Source: GCA-2737725 sp965229355 (lineage in GTDB: Bacteria > Pseudomonadota > Alphaproteobacteria > Rhodospirillales > Rhodospirillaceae). From it: DNA of 64,000 bases. Below are positions 1-8,422 of the stretch, piece by piece; the first letter of the stretch is position 1; each line of letters opens with the position of its first letter. The DNA is taken from the NCBI GenBank assembly GCA_965229355.1, contig OZ245869.1, positions 1,364,001 to 1,428,000 of the forward strand. The letters run 5' to 3'. The position numbers and the translations under genes were made by a program. A model generated the notes under the pieces. The model was not told where the DNA came from, did not search any database, and worked only from the letters and a program-made list of their open reading frames with translations.

Positions 1-1060
1 TTTTCAATTGATCGACGAGCATTTTCACATCTTGATCGCGCGACTTATCGGCAACCAACACCGCATCAGGTGTGACGACAACCACGAGATTACTCACGCC
101 CAAAACTGTGGTGAGCTGCTTGTCCGTGCGCACATACGTGTTGGAGCTATCAATCGCGAGGGCATCGCCCGTCAACGTATTGCCATCGGGCGTTTGCTCT
201 AATTCCGCATGAAGGGCCGACCACGAGCCCACATCGGACCAACCCATATCCACTGGGACGACGGCCGCTTTGTCGGTGCGTTCCATCACACCATAATCGA
301 TGGACTGGCTTGGCACTTGCGCAAACACATCAGCATCGAGACGGAAGAAATAAAGATCGTTCTTTCCCTTCTCCAGTGCTGCGGCTGATCCGCTGCTGAT
401 GGCGGGTTCGTATTTCGCCAACTCTTCCAGATAGCGTTTAGCTGAGAATAAAAAGATGCCCGCATTCCACGAGTACACACCTTCGTTGAGATAACCAGCT
501 GCCGTAGCCGCATCAGGTTTTTCAACAAAGCGTAGCAATGTGTGAACGCCATTCTCATCTAACGGCGCGCCGCGTTTCAAATATCCGTATGCTGTAGACG
601 GTTGTGTCGGCGTGACACCGAACGTCACCAAGTGCCCCGCGCGTGCAGCGGGCAATGCAGCCGCTACAGCTTTGCGGAAGACATCAGCCTTTCGAATGAT
701 ATGATCGGACGGCATGACGAGCATCAATGCGTCAGGTTCGTCTTTCAGCAGCAGGGCGGCCACAGCAATGGCAGGTGCTGTGTTGCGGCCCACGGGCTCA
801 ATCACAATGCCGCGCGGGTCCAGATTAATGGCGCGCAATTGCTCGGCGACAATAAAACGATGCGCTTCGTTACAAACGATGATTGGCGCTTCGGCCTTCA
901 GTTCAGGCCCGGCTAAACGCAGCGCAGTTTCTTGCAGAAGCGTTTTGCTGGTCACCAGCGGCTGTAATTGTTTTGGAAAATCTTCGCGCGAGAGCGGCCA
1001 CAGGCGAGACCCCGAGCCACCAGATAAAATGACAGGATAAAGCTTGCCGGAGATTGCCAC
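1..1060 (-). CDS. manC: Mannose-1-phosphate guanylyltransferase, ManC-like (3' part off window)
   Basis: The reverse strand reads as a GDP-mannose pyrophosphorylase, which makes GDP-mannose from mannose-1-phosphate and GTP for surface polysaccharides. About 353 codons are visible before the window edge, so the C-terminus is missing. The N-terminus carries the nucleotidyltransferase signature ILSGGSGSRLWPLSR at about residues 11-25. Further in are FPKQ, MPSDH, a FVEKP segment and WNAGIFLF, all family hallmarks. The start is inferred to be GTG at 1060, because no ATG lies nearby upstream. It lies 96 bp downstream of gpsA on the same strand. Whether a C-terminal mannose-6-phosphate isomerase domain follows cannot be seen. 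The family call is firm; the exact start is less so. Confidence 0.85.
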   Translation of the reverse strand, partial: MAISGKLYPVILSGGSGSRLWPLSREDFPKQLQPLVTSKTLLQETALRLAGPELKAEAPIIVCNEAHRFIVAEQLRAINLDPRGIVIEPVGRNTAPAIAVAALLLKDEPDALMLVMPSDHIIRKADVFRKAVAAALPAARAGHLVTFGVTPTQPSTAYGYLKRGAPLDENGVHTLLRFVEKPDAATAAGYLNEGVYSWNAGIFLFSAKRYLEELAKYEPAISSGSAAALEKGKNDLYFFRLDADVFAQVPSQSIDYGVMERTDKAAVVPVDMGWSDVGSWSALHAELEQTPDGNTLTGDALAIDSSNTYVRTDKQLTTVLGVSNLVVVVTPDAVLVADKSRDQDVKMLVDQLK

Positions 1061-1139
1061 GAAATGCTGACCCTAAATCAACGCATACAAATATGCGTTT
1101 TTGATACAGCATCGGCGGCATTGAAACCAGAGGTGGCGC

Positions 1140-1171
1140 TTAAGTATCCAGCGCTCTTATGTATCCAGCTC
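1140..1171. repeat. Imperfect tandem duplication over the gpsA stop codon
   Basis: On the plus strand a 17-bp copy (1140-1156) is followed directly by a 15-bp copy (1157-1171). They share the core GTATCCAGC and differ by one substitution and a 2-nt indel. The second copy holds the last codons and the stop codon of gpsA. It is one of several such stop-proximal duplications in the window. Confidence 0.75.
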
Positions 1172-2170
1172 GTCGCGCAAGGGCCGCGTCAGAAGCGCGT
1201 GCAGCTCTTCATCAATGCTGGCGTTTTGATTGAGGATGCGATCCATGGCCGCCATAATCGGCATATCGACACCTTTTTGACCGGCCAGCTTCACCACGGC
1301 CTCAGCGGTGTACACGCCCTCGGTCACAGCACGGCGGGCACCCAATATTTGATCGAGGGTTTGGCCCTGACCCAACGCCATACCGAGCGAGTAATTGCGC
1401 GATTGCATCGAGGTTGCGGTCAGCACCAAGTCACCTAAGCCCGCCAAGCCCATCAATGTTTCGGGTTTGCCGCCGCATGCAACCGCCAGTCTGACAATTT
1501 CAGCGAGCCCGCGCGTGAGCAGCGCTGCACGGGCGTTAGCGCCTAACCCTTTGCCGTCCGCGATGCCACAGCCAATGGCCAGTACGTTTTTGGCGGCCCC
1601 GCCAACTTCAACGCCCACAGGGTCTGTCGACACATAGGGACGGAAGGTTTTGGTTTTCAGCGCTTCAGCAATTTCGCGGCCCAAGTCCGCATGGGTGGTG
1701 GCTAACGTCACAGCGGTCGGCAGTCCAAGCGCCACATCTTTTGCGAAAGTGGGCCCTGACAAAATCAACACCGGATGACCTGGCAATGTTTCTTCCACAA
1801 TGGCCGTCATCAGTGCGCATGTGCCGCGCTCAATCCCCTTGGCGCAAATCACGATGGGTGTTTTTTTCGGCAAATGCGGTTTAATCGCCCAACACGTAGC
1901 GCGCAAAAATTGCGCAGGCGGCACCAACAGCAACACATCGGCTTTTGAAGCCACGGCAGCGTCTGTTGTCGCAATGATCGATGGGTTCAGCACGATATCC
2001 GGCAGAAATGCTGCATTACGGTTTTCTTTCGCAATGCTGTCCACCACTTCCGGCTCACGCGCCCACAAAATGACGCTGCGGCCAGCACGCCGTGCGGTCA
2101 GGGCCAGCGCTGTGCCCCAAGCACCACCGCCTATCACGCCAAAGCGCTGCATTGAGTTGTGATCAGTCAT
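1157..2170 (-). CDS. gpsA: Glycerol-3-phosphate dehydrogenase [NAD(P)+]
   Basis: This 337-residue protein matches GpsA, the cytosolic enzyme that reduces dihydroxyacetone phosphate to sn-glycerol-3-phosphate for phospholipid synthesis. The N-terminal Rossmann motif GVIGGGAWGTALA lies at residues 11-23. Family segments ILSGPTFAKDVALGLPTA, VGVEVGGAAKNVLAIGCG and GLAGLGDLVLTATS follow, including the conserved lysine in GGAAKN. Length is normal for the family. It points away from the epimerase gene at 2303, with 132 bp between the two starts. In many alphaproteobacteria gpsA lies beside tsaD; here an SDR gene sits between them. The 3' end overlaps a short tandem duplication. Confidence 0.96.
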   Translation of the reverse strand: MTDHNSMQRFGVIGGGAWGTALALTARRAGRSVILWAREPEVVDSIAKENRNAAFLPDIVLNPSIIATTDAAVASKADVLLLVPPAQFLRATCWAIKPHLPKKTPIVICAKGIERGTCALMTAIVEETLPGHPVLILSGPTFAKDVALGLPTAVTLATTHADLGREIAEALKTKTFRPYVSTDPVGVEVGGAAKNVLAIGCGIADGKGLGANARAALLTRGLAEIVRLAVACGGKPETLMGLAGLGDLVLTATSMQSRNYSLGMALGQGQTLDQILGARRAVTEGVYTAEAVVKLAGQKGVDMPIMAAMDRILNQNASIDEELHALLTRPLRDELDT

Positions 2171-2302
2171 GCGGGTCTACGCGTCATTCCATGAAAACGA
2201 TATGCCCTAAAAATCCCCGATGCCAACGATATTGGCAAGCAAGAGATGGCAAGGTGGGCATAGCTTTATTATAAAGAGCCACAAATATTAAGTGTAGCGC
2301 GG

Positions 2303-3331
2303 GTGCGGTTCATGACAAGGCACGGTCAACACATTGTAGTGACGGGCGCTGCGGGCTTTGTCGGCGCTGCTGTGACAGAACGATTGCTGAACGACGGCGC
2401 ACACGTGACCGGCATCGATAATTTCAACAGTTATTACGATGTCGCTTTAAAAGAAGCACGCTGGGCAAAGTTGGCAGCGCATCCGCGCTTTACAAGCCAT
2501 CGTATAGACTTGGCCGATAAAACCCTGACACTGGCCGCGTTCAACACCATTGCACCAACACATATCGTACATTTGGCTGCCCAAGCGGGTGTGCGGTACG
2601 GGTTAGAAAACCCGCAAGCTTATGTCGACAGCAATTTGGCAGGCTTTGCGAATATCTTAGAGGTCAGCCGCATTCATAACGTGCGGCACTTGGTATTCGC
2701 ATCGTCCAGTTCTGTGTATGGCGCGAACCAAACCGTGCCGTTTGCCGAAAATCAGAACGCTGACCACCCGATGAGTTTATATGCGGCAACCAAACGTAGT
2801 AACGAACTGTTAGCGCACTCTTATGCGCACATTTTCAAAATTCCCTGCACGGGCTTACGGTTCTTTACGGTGTATGGCCCGTGGGGGCGGCCTGACATGG
2901 CGCCTTACAAGTTCACGGCGCGTTTGCTCGCTGGCACCCAAATTGACGTGCATCACGGCGGCAACATGCGCCGCGATTTCACATTTATTGATGACATCGT
3001 CGAAGGTGTGGTGCGCGTGATTGATCACGTGCCCACCGCTGATGATGCCGCCGCATCACCGGAAGGTAGCCCGGTTGCGCCGTACCGCATTTTCAATATT
3101 GGGCGCGGCGAGCCAGTGGAATTGATGGATTTCATCCGCACGCTTGAAAAGCACACCGGGCAAAAAGCCAATATCAATTGGGTGCCGATTCAACCGGGTG
3201 AAGTTGAAGGTACGTGGTGCGATACCTCAGCGCTGGAACGTGCTGTGGGCTACAAGCCCAAAGTATCGTTGGATGAAGGCTTGGCCAAAACCGTCGCATG
3301 GTTCCGCGATTTTTATAAAATCAAAGCTTAA
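2303..3331 (+). CDS. NAD-dependent epimerase, UDP-glucuronate 4-epimerase-like
   Basis: This 342-residue extended short-chain dehydrogenase probably interconverts UDP-glucuronate and UDP-galacturonate for surface polysaccharide. The NAD-binding VTGAAGFVGAAV lies near residues 13-24 and is followed by the IDNFNSYYDVALKEAR segment typical of this subfamily. The catalytic serine region is FASSSSVYG, and the Tyr-Lys pair lies in YAATK. GLRFFTVYGPWGRPDMAP is also characteristic. The start is GTG at 2303; an in-frame ATG at 2312 is an alternative. It is convergent with tsaD with only 5 bp between the stop codons. Its place between gpsA and tsaD suggests an insertion into an older gpsA-tsaD arrangement. 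Substrate is inferred from subfamily resemblance only. Confidence 0.85.
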   Translation: MRFMTRHGQHIVVTGAAGFVGAAVTERLLNDGAHVTGIDNFNSYYDVALKEARWAKLAAHPRFTSHRIDLADKTLTLAAFNTIAPTHIVHLAAQAGVRYGLENPQAYVDSNLAGFANILEVSRIHNVRHLVFASSSSVYGANQTVPFAENQNADHPMSLYAATKRSNELLAHSYAHIFKIPCTGLRFFTVYGPWGRPDMAPYKFTARLLAGTQIDVHHGGNMRRDFTFIDDIVEGVVRVIDHVPTADDAAASPEGSPVAPYRIFNIGRGEPVELMDFIRTLEKHTGQKANINWVPIQPGEVEGTWCDTSALERAVGYKPKVSLDEGLAKTVAWFRDFYKIKA

Positions 3332-3336
3332 ACGCT

Positions 3337-4410
3337 TTACGCTTTTACGCCTGCGCCATGCTTTGGTGCGGCCGTGGGATCAAGCGGCCAACGCGGGCGG
3401 GGTTTAAAATCCATCGTATCGACCAAGCCTTTGCGTAAACGTTCTGCACCAGCCCAGGCAATCATCACGGCGTTGTCGGTGCACAACTTCAACGGTGGCG
3501 CTACAAAATCTAAACCCAACTTCGTGCACGTATTTTGTAGCATGGCGCGCAACGCTGTGTTGGCGGCAACACCGCCCGAGACAACAAGCGCGCGACCTTC
3601 TGGATATTCGTTTTTAAAACGTTCTGCGGCGCGCTTCACACGGTCTGCCACGGCTTCAACGGCTGCGGCTTGAAATGACGCGGCTAAGTCCGCGACGTCT
3701 TGCGGAGAGAACGGGCCTGGCGGCAATTGTTCAGCGGTTTGACGTACAGCCGTTTTCAAACCTGAGAATGAAAAGTCGCAGCCAGGTTTACCTTTCATGG
3801 GGCGCGCAAACGCAAAGCGTTTTGCGTTGCCCGTCTTAGCAGCAGCTTCAATGGCAGGACCGCCGGGATAACCCAAGCCCAACATTTTTGCGACTTTATC
3901 GAACGCTTCGCCCGCTGCGTCATCCACAGTCGTGCCCCACCGGCGATAGGTGTTCACATCTTCGGCCACCAGCAACTGACAGTGCCCACCCGACACCAGT
4001 AGCAGCAGGAATGGAAATTCCACATGGTTGGTCAGGCGCGCCGTGAGTGCGTGGCCTTCCAAATGATTGACAGCGAGAAACGGAATTTTGTGCACCGATG
4101 CGATGGCCTTGGCGGTCATCACACCCACCATTACACCGCCGATCAGACCCGGCCCGCCCGTGACCGCGACCGCTGACAAATCGCCAAACCCAACTTTCGC
4201 ATCCCCCATGGCTTTATGAATCAGCGCATCCAAATGCGTGAGGTGCGAGCGCGCCGCCACTTCAGGAACAATGCCGCCAAAGGGCCTGTGCTCGGCGATC
4301 TGCGACAGCACCGCCTCGCCCAAAATACGGCCCTCACCGCTTTCGTCATCGCATGACACGACGGCGGCGGCGGTCTCATCGCAACTGGTTTCAAGGCCCA
4401 AGACAATCAT
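3337..4410 (-). CDS. tsaD: tRNA N6-adenosine threonylcarbamoyltransferase TsaD
   Basis: TsaD is the catalytic subunit that transfers the threonylcarbamoyl group to A37 of ANN-decoding tRNAs, working with TsaB (at 10334), TsaE and TsaC. The protein begins MIVLGLETSCDETAAAV and has the HLEGH metal-binding motif near residue 110, LVSGGHCQL, the GEAFDKVAKMLGLGYPGGP segment and a C-terminal VSGGVAANTALR. I chose ATG 4410 because the ASKHA fold starts at once; upstream in-frame codons give an unusual 35-residue leader. It has 357 residues, normal for the family. The 3' end abuts the epimerase gene, and the junction contains short repeats of a GCGTAAA-like unit. Confidence 0.96.
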   Translation of the reverse strand: MIVLGLETSCDETAAAVVSCDDESGEGRILGEAVLSQIAEHRPFGGIVPEVAARSHLTHLDALIHKAMGDAKVGFGDLSAVAVTGGPGLIGGVMVGVMTAKAIASVHKIPFLAVNHLEGHALTARLTNHVEFPFLLLLVSGGHCQLLVAEDVNTYRRWGTTVDDAAGEAFDKVAKMLGLGYPGGPAIEAAAKTGNAKRFAFARPMKGKPGCDFSFSGLKTAVRQTAEQLPPGPFSPQDVADLAASFQAAAVEAVADRVKRAAERFKNEYPEGRALVVSGGVAANTALRAMLQNTCTKLGLDFVAPPLKLCTDNAVMIAWAGAERLRKGLVDTMDFKPRPRWPLDPTAAPKHGAGVKA

Positions 4411-4549
4411 GGCGATATCTTTAACGGTTCTTTCTTCTAGTCTTTGGCTTTTAGTCTTTGGTTTTATTGGCGAATCGGCTTTTCCGACGCACCCTGACAC
4501 ACTACAAGTAAGCACTCATATATAAGAGCAGGATCTTAAAAGCGCGGGG

Positions 4550-7500
4550 ATGCGGCTTCTCATCACACGACCGGCGGGGGATGCGCAAGCGGCAGCGGGG
4601 GCTTTAGAGGCCCTGGGCCATACGGTATTGGCATGCCCGCTGATTAAGATCGTGCCAACCAGTGAAGCCAAACCCAACCTTGCCGCCATTCAAGGCTTCA
4701 TTGTAACGGACGCCGATGGCGCCCGCGCTTTATCTCAAGCCGTGGGGGTTCGCACGTTTCCAGTGTTCTGCGACAGCCAGGGCACCGCAACAGAATTAGA
4801 GCGGTTAGGCTTTAAAGATGCGCGCAGTGCGAATGGCGATGCGACGGCACTAGCAAAGTTGATTGAACAATCGCTGACGCCAAAGTTGGGCGGGCTTGTG
4901 TACGTATGCAGCACCACGGCGCCGGTGAACTTGCATGCGATGTTGGGCAACATGGGTTTCGCTGTCCGCATGAGCGCGCTTTATGACGTGCAGCGCGCGC
5001 AGGCTTTGCCCGATGTTATTGCCGCCGCGCTAAAGAATGATGTGCTGGATGGTGCGGTTTTCTTTTCAGCCGATGAAGCGCGAGGCTTTGCGCAACTTGT
5101 GCAACGCGCAGGCCTTGAGCACACAACGCAGCGACTGATTGCAATTGTTGCGGCACCTGTCGTTGCAGCACCGCTAACGATTTTAAAATTTGCAAAAGTG
5201 GTGACAGCCACGAAGTCTGATGCGGTGTCGGTGATTGGTTTTGTATCCGATGCGCTGTTACCGCAGCCTGAACCAATACCGGAGCCGGAACACCTCCCAG
5301 AGCCAGAGCTGATACCGGAACCCGTACAAACACCAGAACTGCCGCCAGAAGTCATTGTTACCCCTGAGCCGTCTGAAGTGCCCGGAAACGTTGCGGCACC
5401 GGACGTGTCGGCCGAACCATTGCCCTTTGTTGAAGAAGCAACTGTTGAAGAAACATCTGCTGAAGACACATTTCCTGAAAATGCACTTGCTTCAGATGTG
5501 GTTGAGCAAACTGATGCTACACCTGAACCCGCGCCTGAACCGGTTGCCGAGACGGAAGCATCCGTTGTCGCGGAGTTGAACGGCGATACGCCCGCGCTGC
5601 CTCAGCCGATAAAGGTTAGTTTGTTCGCAGCTGTCAGTAGCGCCTTACAAAGCTGGTTCGCACGTCGTGCGTCGACCATACCGCCGCAAGATACACCCGC
5701 TGAGATTGATGAAACCGCACCGTTAGAAACTGCAGTCACGGACGTGGTTTTACCATCGGTTACGATTGAAACGCATGATGTGACCGAAGCTGAGCCGCAA
5801 ATCGAAATTGCGGAGCCAGAGATATTGCCGCCGGAGCAAACACCACTCGATATTGTTGAACCGATTGTCGTGAGCGCACTGGAAGCGGTTCCTGTTCCAT
5901 TCGCACCAGATATTCAGGAACCTAAAGACGTTTTGGAACCTGAGCCTGAGCTAGCGCGCGAGCCTGACGTTCAACCAGAAGAGCCAGTTATTGTTGAACC
6001 TGTTATTTCGACGGGCTTGGAGGCAATACCGCTGGATGTTGAACCAGTGCGTGCGGATCAAGATGTCGAAGAGCCCAGCATTGATGAGGCGACCGATGAG
6101 GCGCCTCAAGATTCTGAACAGGCGGCCATCGAAGGCGATCCCGTTGGTGACGTGCCGCCACAGCAAACTCCTTCACGCGGCAGCATGTTTGCGAAGTTCG
6201 CAACATTCATGTCGCGCTATCGCGGGAAAAAAGAAGAGCCTGCGCGGGAGCCTGTCACGGCTGACGTTTCACTTGAGATGCCACCTGAACCTGAAGCGAT
6301 TCCTGAAGCTGAACCGATAACGATGGCGGTTGATGTTACGGCCACAAACACCGCCGACGTTGAGCTGGCCGAGCCCACTGTTACAGCAGAACCTGCCCTT
6401 GAAGAGATCGTCGCAGATATCACGCCGCAACACGAAATAATCGCCACGGCAGCAACAGAAACATCGCCCGAGCCTATACCGGAGACAGCGCCAGAGATTG
6501 AGCACACACCTCAGATCACAGAACCGCATAAGTTCACAGAAACGCCTGAGATAAAAGTGAGCGCTGATCCTTCAACTGAGGCGATTGCAGCGACCATCTC
6601 AGCCGATGCAGATGTGATTGCAATGCCCAAGCAAAGCGTCTGGTCTAAAGCAGGCGCGTTCTTTGGTCGCTTGCGGACAAAACAAGAGCCTGAGACACAA
6701 GCAACTGCTGAGGCAAGTCCATCATCTCCTGATGATATTCACGTTGAGGCAAAGCCCAGCGGGGAAGATACGCCGCCGATTCCAGAGATTCTTTTGGCTG
6801 CAGAGCCTGAACCTCAAACTTATGAGCCTGAGGTAAACGAGGTTCAGGACGAGACAGTTGAGCTGGCACCAAAAAATCTCGATCTTGTGACAGAGAAGGC
6901 TCCCCCAACTGAACCGCCGTTGGATACAATGCCGCCCGACATTGTCACACCGGATGACAGAAGCTTACCCTCCCCAACAGAAGCACCGCCCGAAGAGATA
7001 ACCCGGATAAAAGACCCACCGATAGAAACGCCGCCGCCGATAGAAAGAGTAGAAGAAGTAGAAAGCCAAGAAGATCGTTTAATTATTCCGATGGTTGCGA
7101 CAGTGGATCAGATGAACGCCGACGACATAAACAGCAATGACGCCAAATCGAACGCAGAGCTTGCCAAGTCTCGCACGGGCGGACGTTCGGCGCGGCTATT
7201 GGCAGAAGATGCCGCCGATGCCCGGGCGCGCAATCAACGGTTCAAGTTTGGCAGCGAAAGTGCCGATACCGAAACGGCAACAACGGATGCTGCCGCAACA
7301 CAGCAACGCGTGACAGCACGGCGTGGCGCAGGTGCTGTACCTTATGTTGTCGGTGTCGCGGTGTTGGGTGTTGTGGGTTACTACACCTCAAGCTGGTGGT
7401 TGCCGTTGGTCAATGGCACCGCCAATGACACTCCGCGTGTGGCGACCGCGCCCACAACGCCAACGGCCCCGGCAGATCAAATGGCCACCTTGCAAGCGCG

Positions 7501-8422
7501 TACTGATGCTTTAGCTGCGGACCTTGTTGCGCTGAACAAGCGCATGGGCGCTGTGGAACAACGCCCGGCAGGCGCTGGCGATGCGGCCACAGTGGCCGAT
7601 TTAAGCAAACGCATCGCTGCATTAGAAAGCGCGCCTGCTGTCGACACCACAGCACCTGAAGGTTTGAGCACGTCGGTCACCAACCAAGCGCGTCAGTTGG
7701 CCAGCGTGACGGCGCGCGTTGCGACATTGGAAGCGGCCTTGGGCAATGCGGCGAAACTAGAAGATGTGGCGTCGCGCCTTTCAGTGTTGGAAGGCAAAAG
7801 TGCCGAAGCAAACAGCGTGTTGGCCTTGGGCGACCGTTTAGCATCGCTTGAAAAGCGTGATGCTGTTGCAGCGACAGCATTGGTGCTGGCCACTGCGCAA
7901 CTGCGCGATGCTGCACAAAGTGGCCGTGCGTATAGCGTTGAATTAGAAACTGTGGGTCAGCTTGCGGCGCGGGCTGATGTTGCATTTGATGCGAGCGCGT
8001 TGAAAGCTGATGCAGCCAAAGGGCTGACGCAGATTGCTGTTTTGAAAGCATCCTTCCCGGATGCGGCCACGAAAATGATCCGCGCAGATGTTTTGCCCGA
8101 CACAACAGATTGGCTGCGGCGCATTTTGGACCGCATCTATTCCATCGTCAGTGTACGGCCCTTCGGGACGTTAGAGGGCGATTCCGTCACAGCGATTGTG
8201 GCGCGTGCCGAACAAGCGTTAAAGAACGACAATCTTGCGCAAGCGGTTACAGAACTTGAAACACTTAAGGGGGCCGCTGCGGACGCAGCACAAGGCTGGC
8301 TTGTTCCCGCCAAGGCATACGTGACTGCGCAAAAAACAATTGATGAGCTGTCAGCCCGCAGCGTTGGCGCCATGAGTGCTATCAGCCGCATTGCCCCTGC
8401 TGCGGAGCATAAAGCGCCATGA
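4550..8422 (+). CDS. HemD-Mic60 fusion: uroporphyrinogen-III synthase plus mitofilin
   Basis: One uninterrupted 1290-codon frame joins two functions. Residues 1 to about 235 resemble uroporphyrinogen-III synthase, which cyclises hydroxymethylbilane: MRLLITRPAGDAQAAAGAL at the start, then FIVTDADGARAL, a VYVCSTTA segment and a FFSADEARGF segment. Residues about 240-880 are rich in Pro, Glu, Ala and Thr and look disordered. They contain three related basic-amphipathic segments near residues 355-373, 543-560 and 694-712. A single transmembrane helix lies near 930-950. A predicted coiled coil follows to about 1110. The C-terminal 180 residues, with VRPFGTLEGDSV and VARAEQAL, match the mitofilin domain of alphaproteobacterial Mic60. 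The HemD part should be cytoplasmic and the mitofilin part periplasmic. The frame overlaps hemY by 4 nt. HemD residues are poorly conserved in general, so activity cannot be judged. Confidence 0.85.
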   Translation: MRLLITRPAGDAQAAAGALEALGHTVLACPLIKIVPTSEAKPNLAAIQGFIVTDADGARALSQAVGVRTFPVFCDSQGTATELERLGFKDARSANGDATALAKLIEQSLTPKLGGLVYVCSTTAPVNLHAMLGNMGFAVRMSALYDVQRAQALPDVIAAALKNDVLDGAVFFSADEARGFAQLVQRAGLEHTTQRLIAIVAAPVVAAPLTILKFAKVVTATKSDAVSVIGFVSDALLPQPEPIPEPEHLPEPELIPEPVQTPELPPEVIVTPEPSEVPGNVAAPDVSAEPLPFVEEATVEETSAEDTFPENALASDVVEQTDATPEPAPEPVAETEASVVAELNGDTPALPQPIKVSLFAAVSSALQSWFARRASTIPPQDTPAEIDETAPLETAVTDVVLPSVTIETHDVTEAEPQIEIAEPEILPPEQTPLDIVEPIVVSALEAVPVPFAPDIQEPKDVLEPEPELAREPDVQPEEPVIVEPVISTGLEAIPLDVEPVRADQDVEEPSIDEATDEAPQDSEQAAIEGDPVGDVPPQQTPSRGSMFAKFATFMSRYRGKKEEPAREPVTADVSLEMPPEPEAIPEAEPITMAVDVTATNTADVELAEPTVTAEPALEEIVADITPQHEIIATAATETSPEPIPETAPEIEHTPQITEPHKFTETPEIKVSADPSTEAIAATISADADVIAMPKQSVWSKAGAFFGRLRTKQEPETQATAEASPSSPDDIHVEAKPSGEDTPPIPEILLAAEPEPQTYEPEVNEVQDETVELAPKNLDLVTEKAPPTEPPLDTMPPDIVTPDDRSLPSPTEAPPEEITRIKDPPIETPPPIERVEEVESQEDRLIIPMVATVDQMNADDINSNDAKSNAELAKSRTGGRSARLLAEDAADARARNQRFKFGSESADTETATTDAAATQQRVTARRGAGAVPYVVGVAVLGVVGYYTSSWWLPLVNGTANDTPRVATAPTTPTAPADQMATLQARTDALAADLVALNKRMGAVEQRPAGAGDAATVADLSKRIAALESAPAVDTTAPEGLSTSVTNQARQLASVTARVATLEAALGNAAKLEDVASRLSVLEGKSAEANSVLALGDRLASLEKRDAVAATALVLATAQLRDAAQSGRAYSVELETVGQLAARADVAFDASALKADAAKGLTQIAVLKASFPDAATKMIRADVLPDTTDWLRRILDRIYSIVSVRPFGTLEGDSVTAIVARAEQALKNDNLAQAVTELETLKGAAADAAQGWLVPAKAYVTAQKTIDELSARSVGAMSAISRIAPAAEHKAP

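Noticed and set aside
286..558. Separate minus-strand gene of 90 codons
   Set aside because: It is a shadow frame of the ManC-like gene, whose true frame carries the family motifs.
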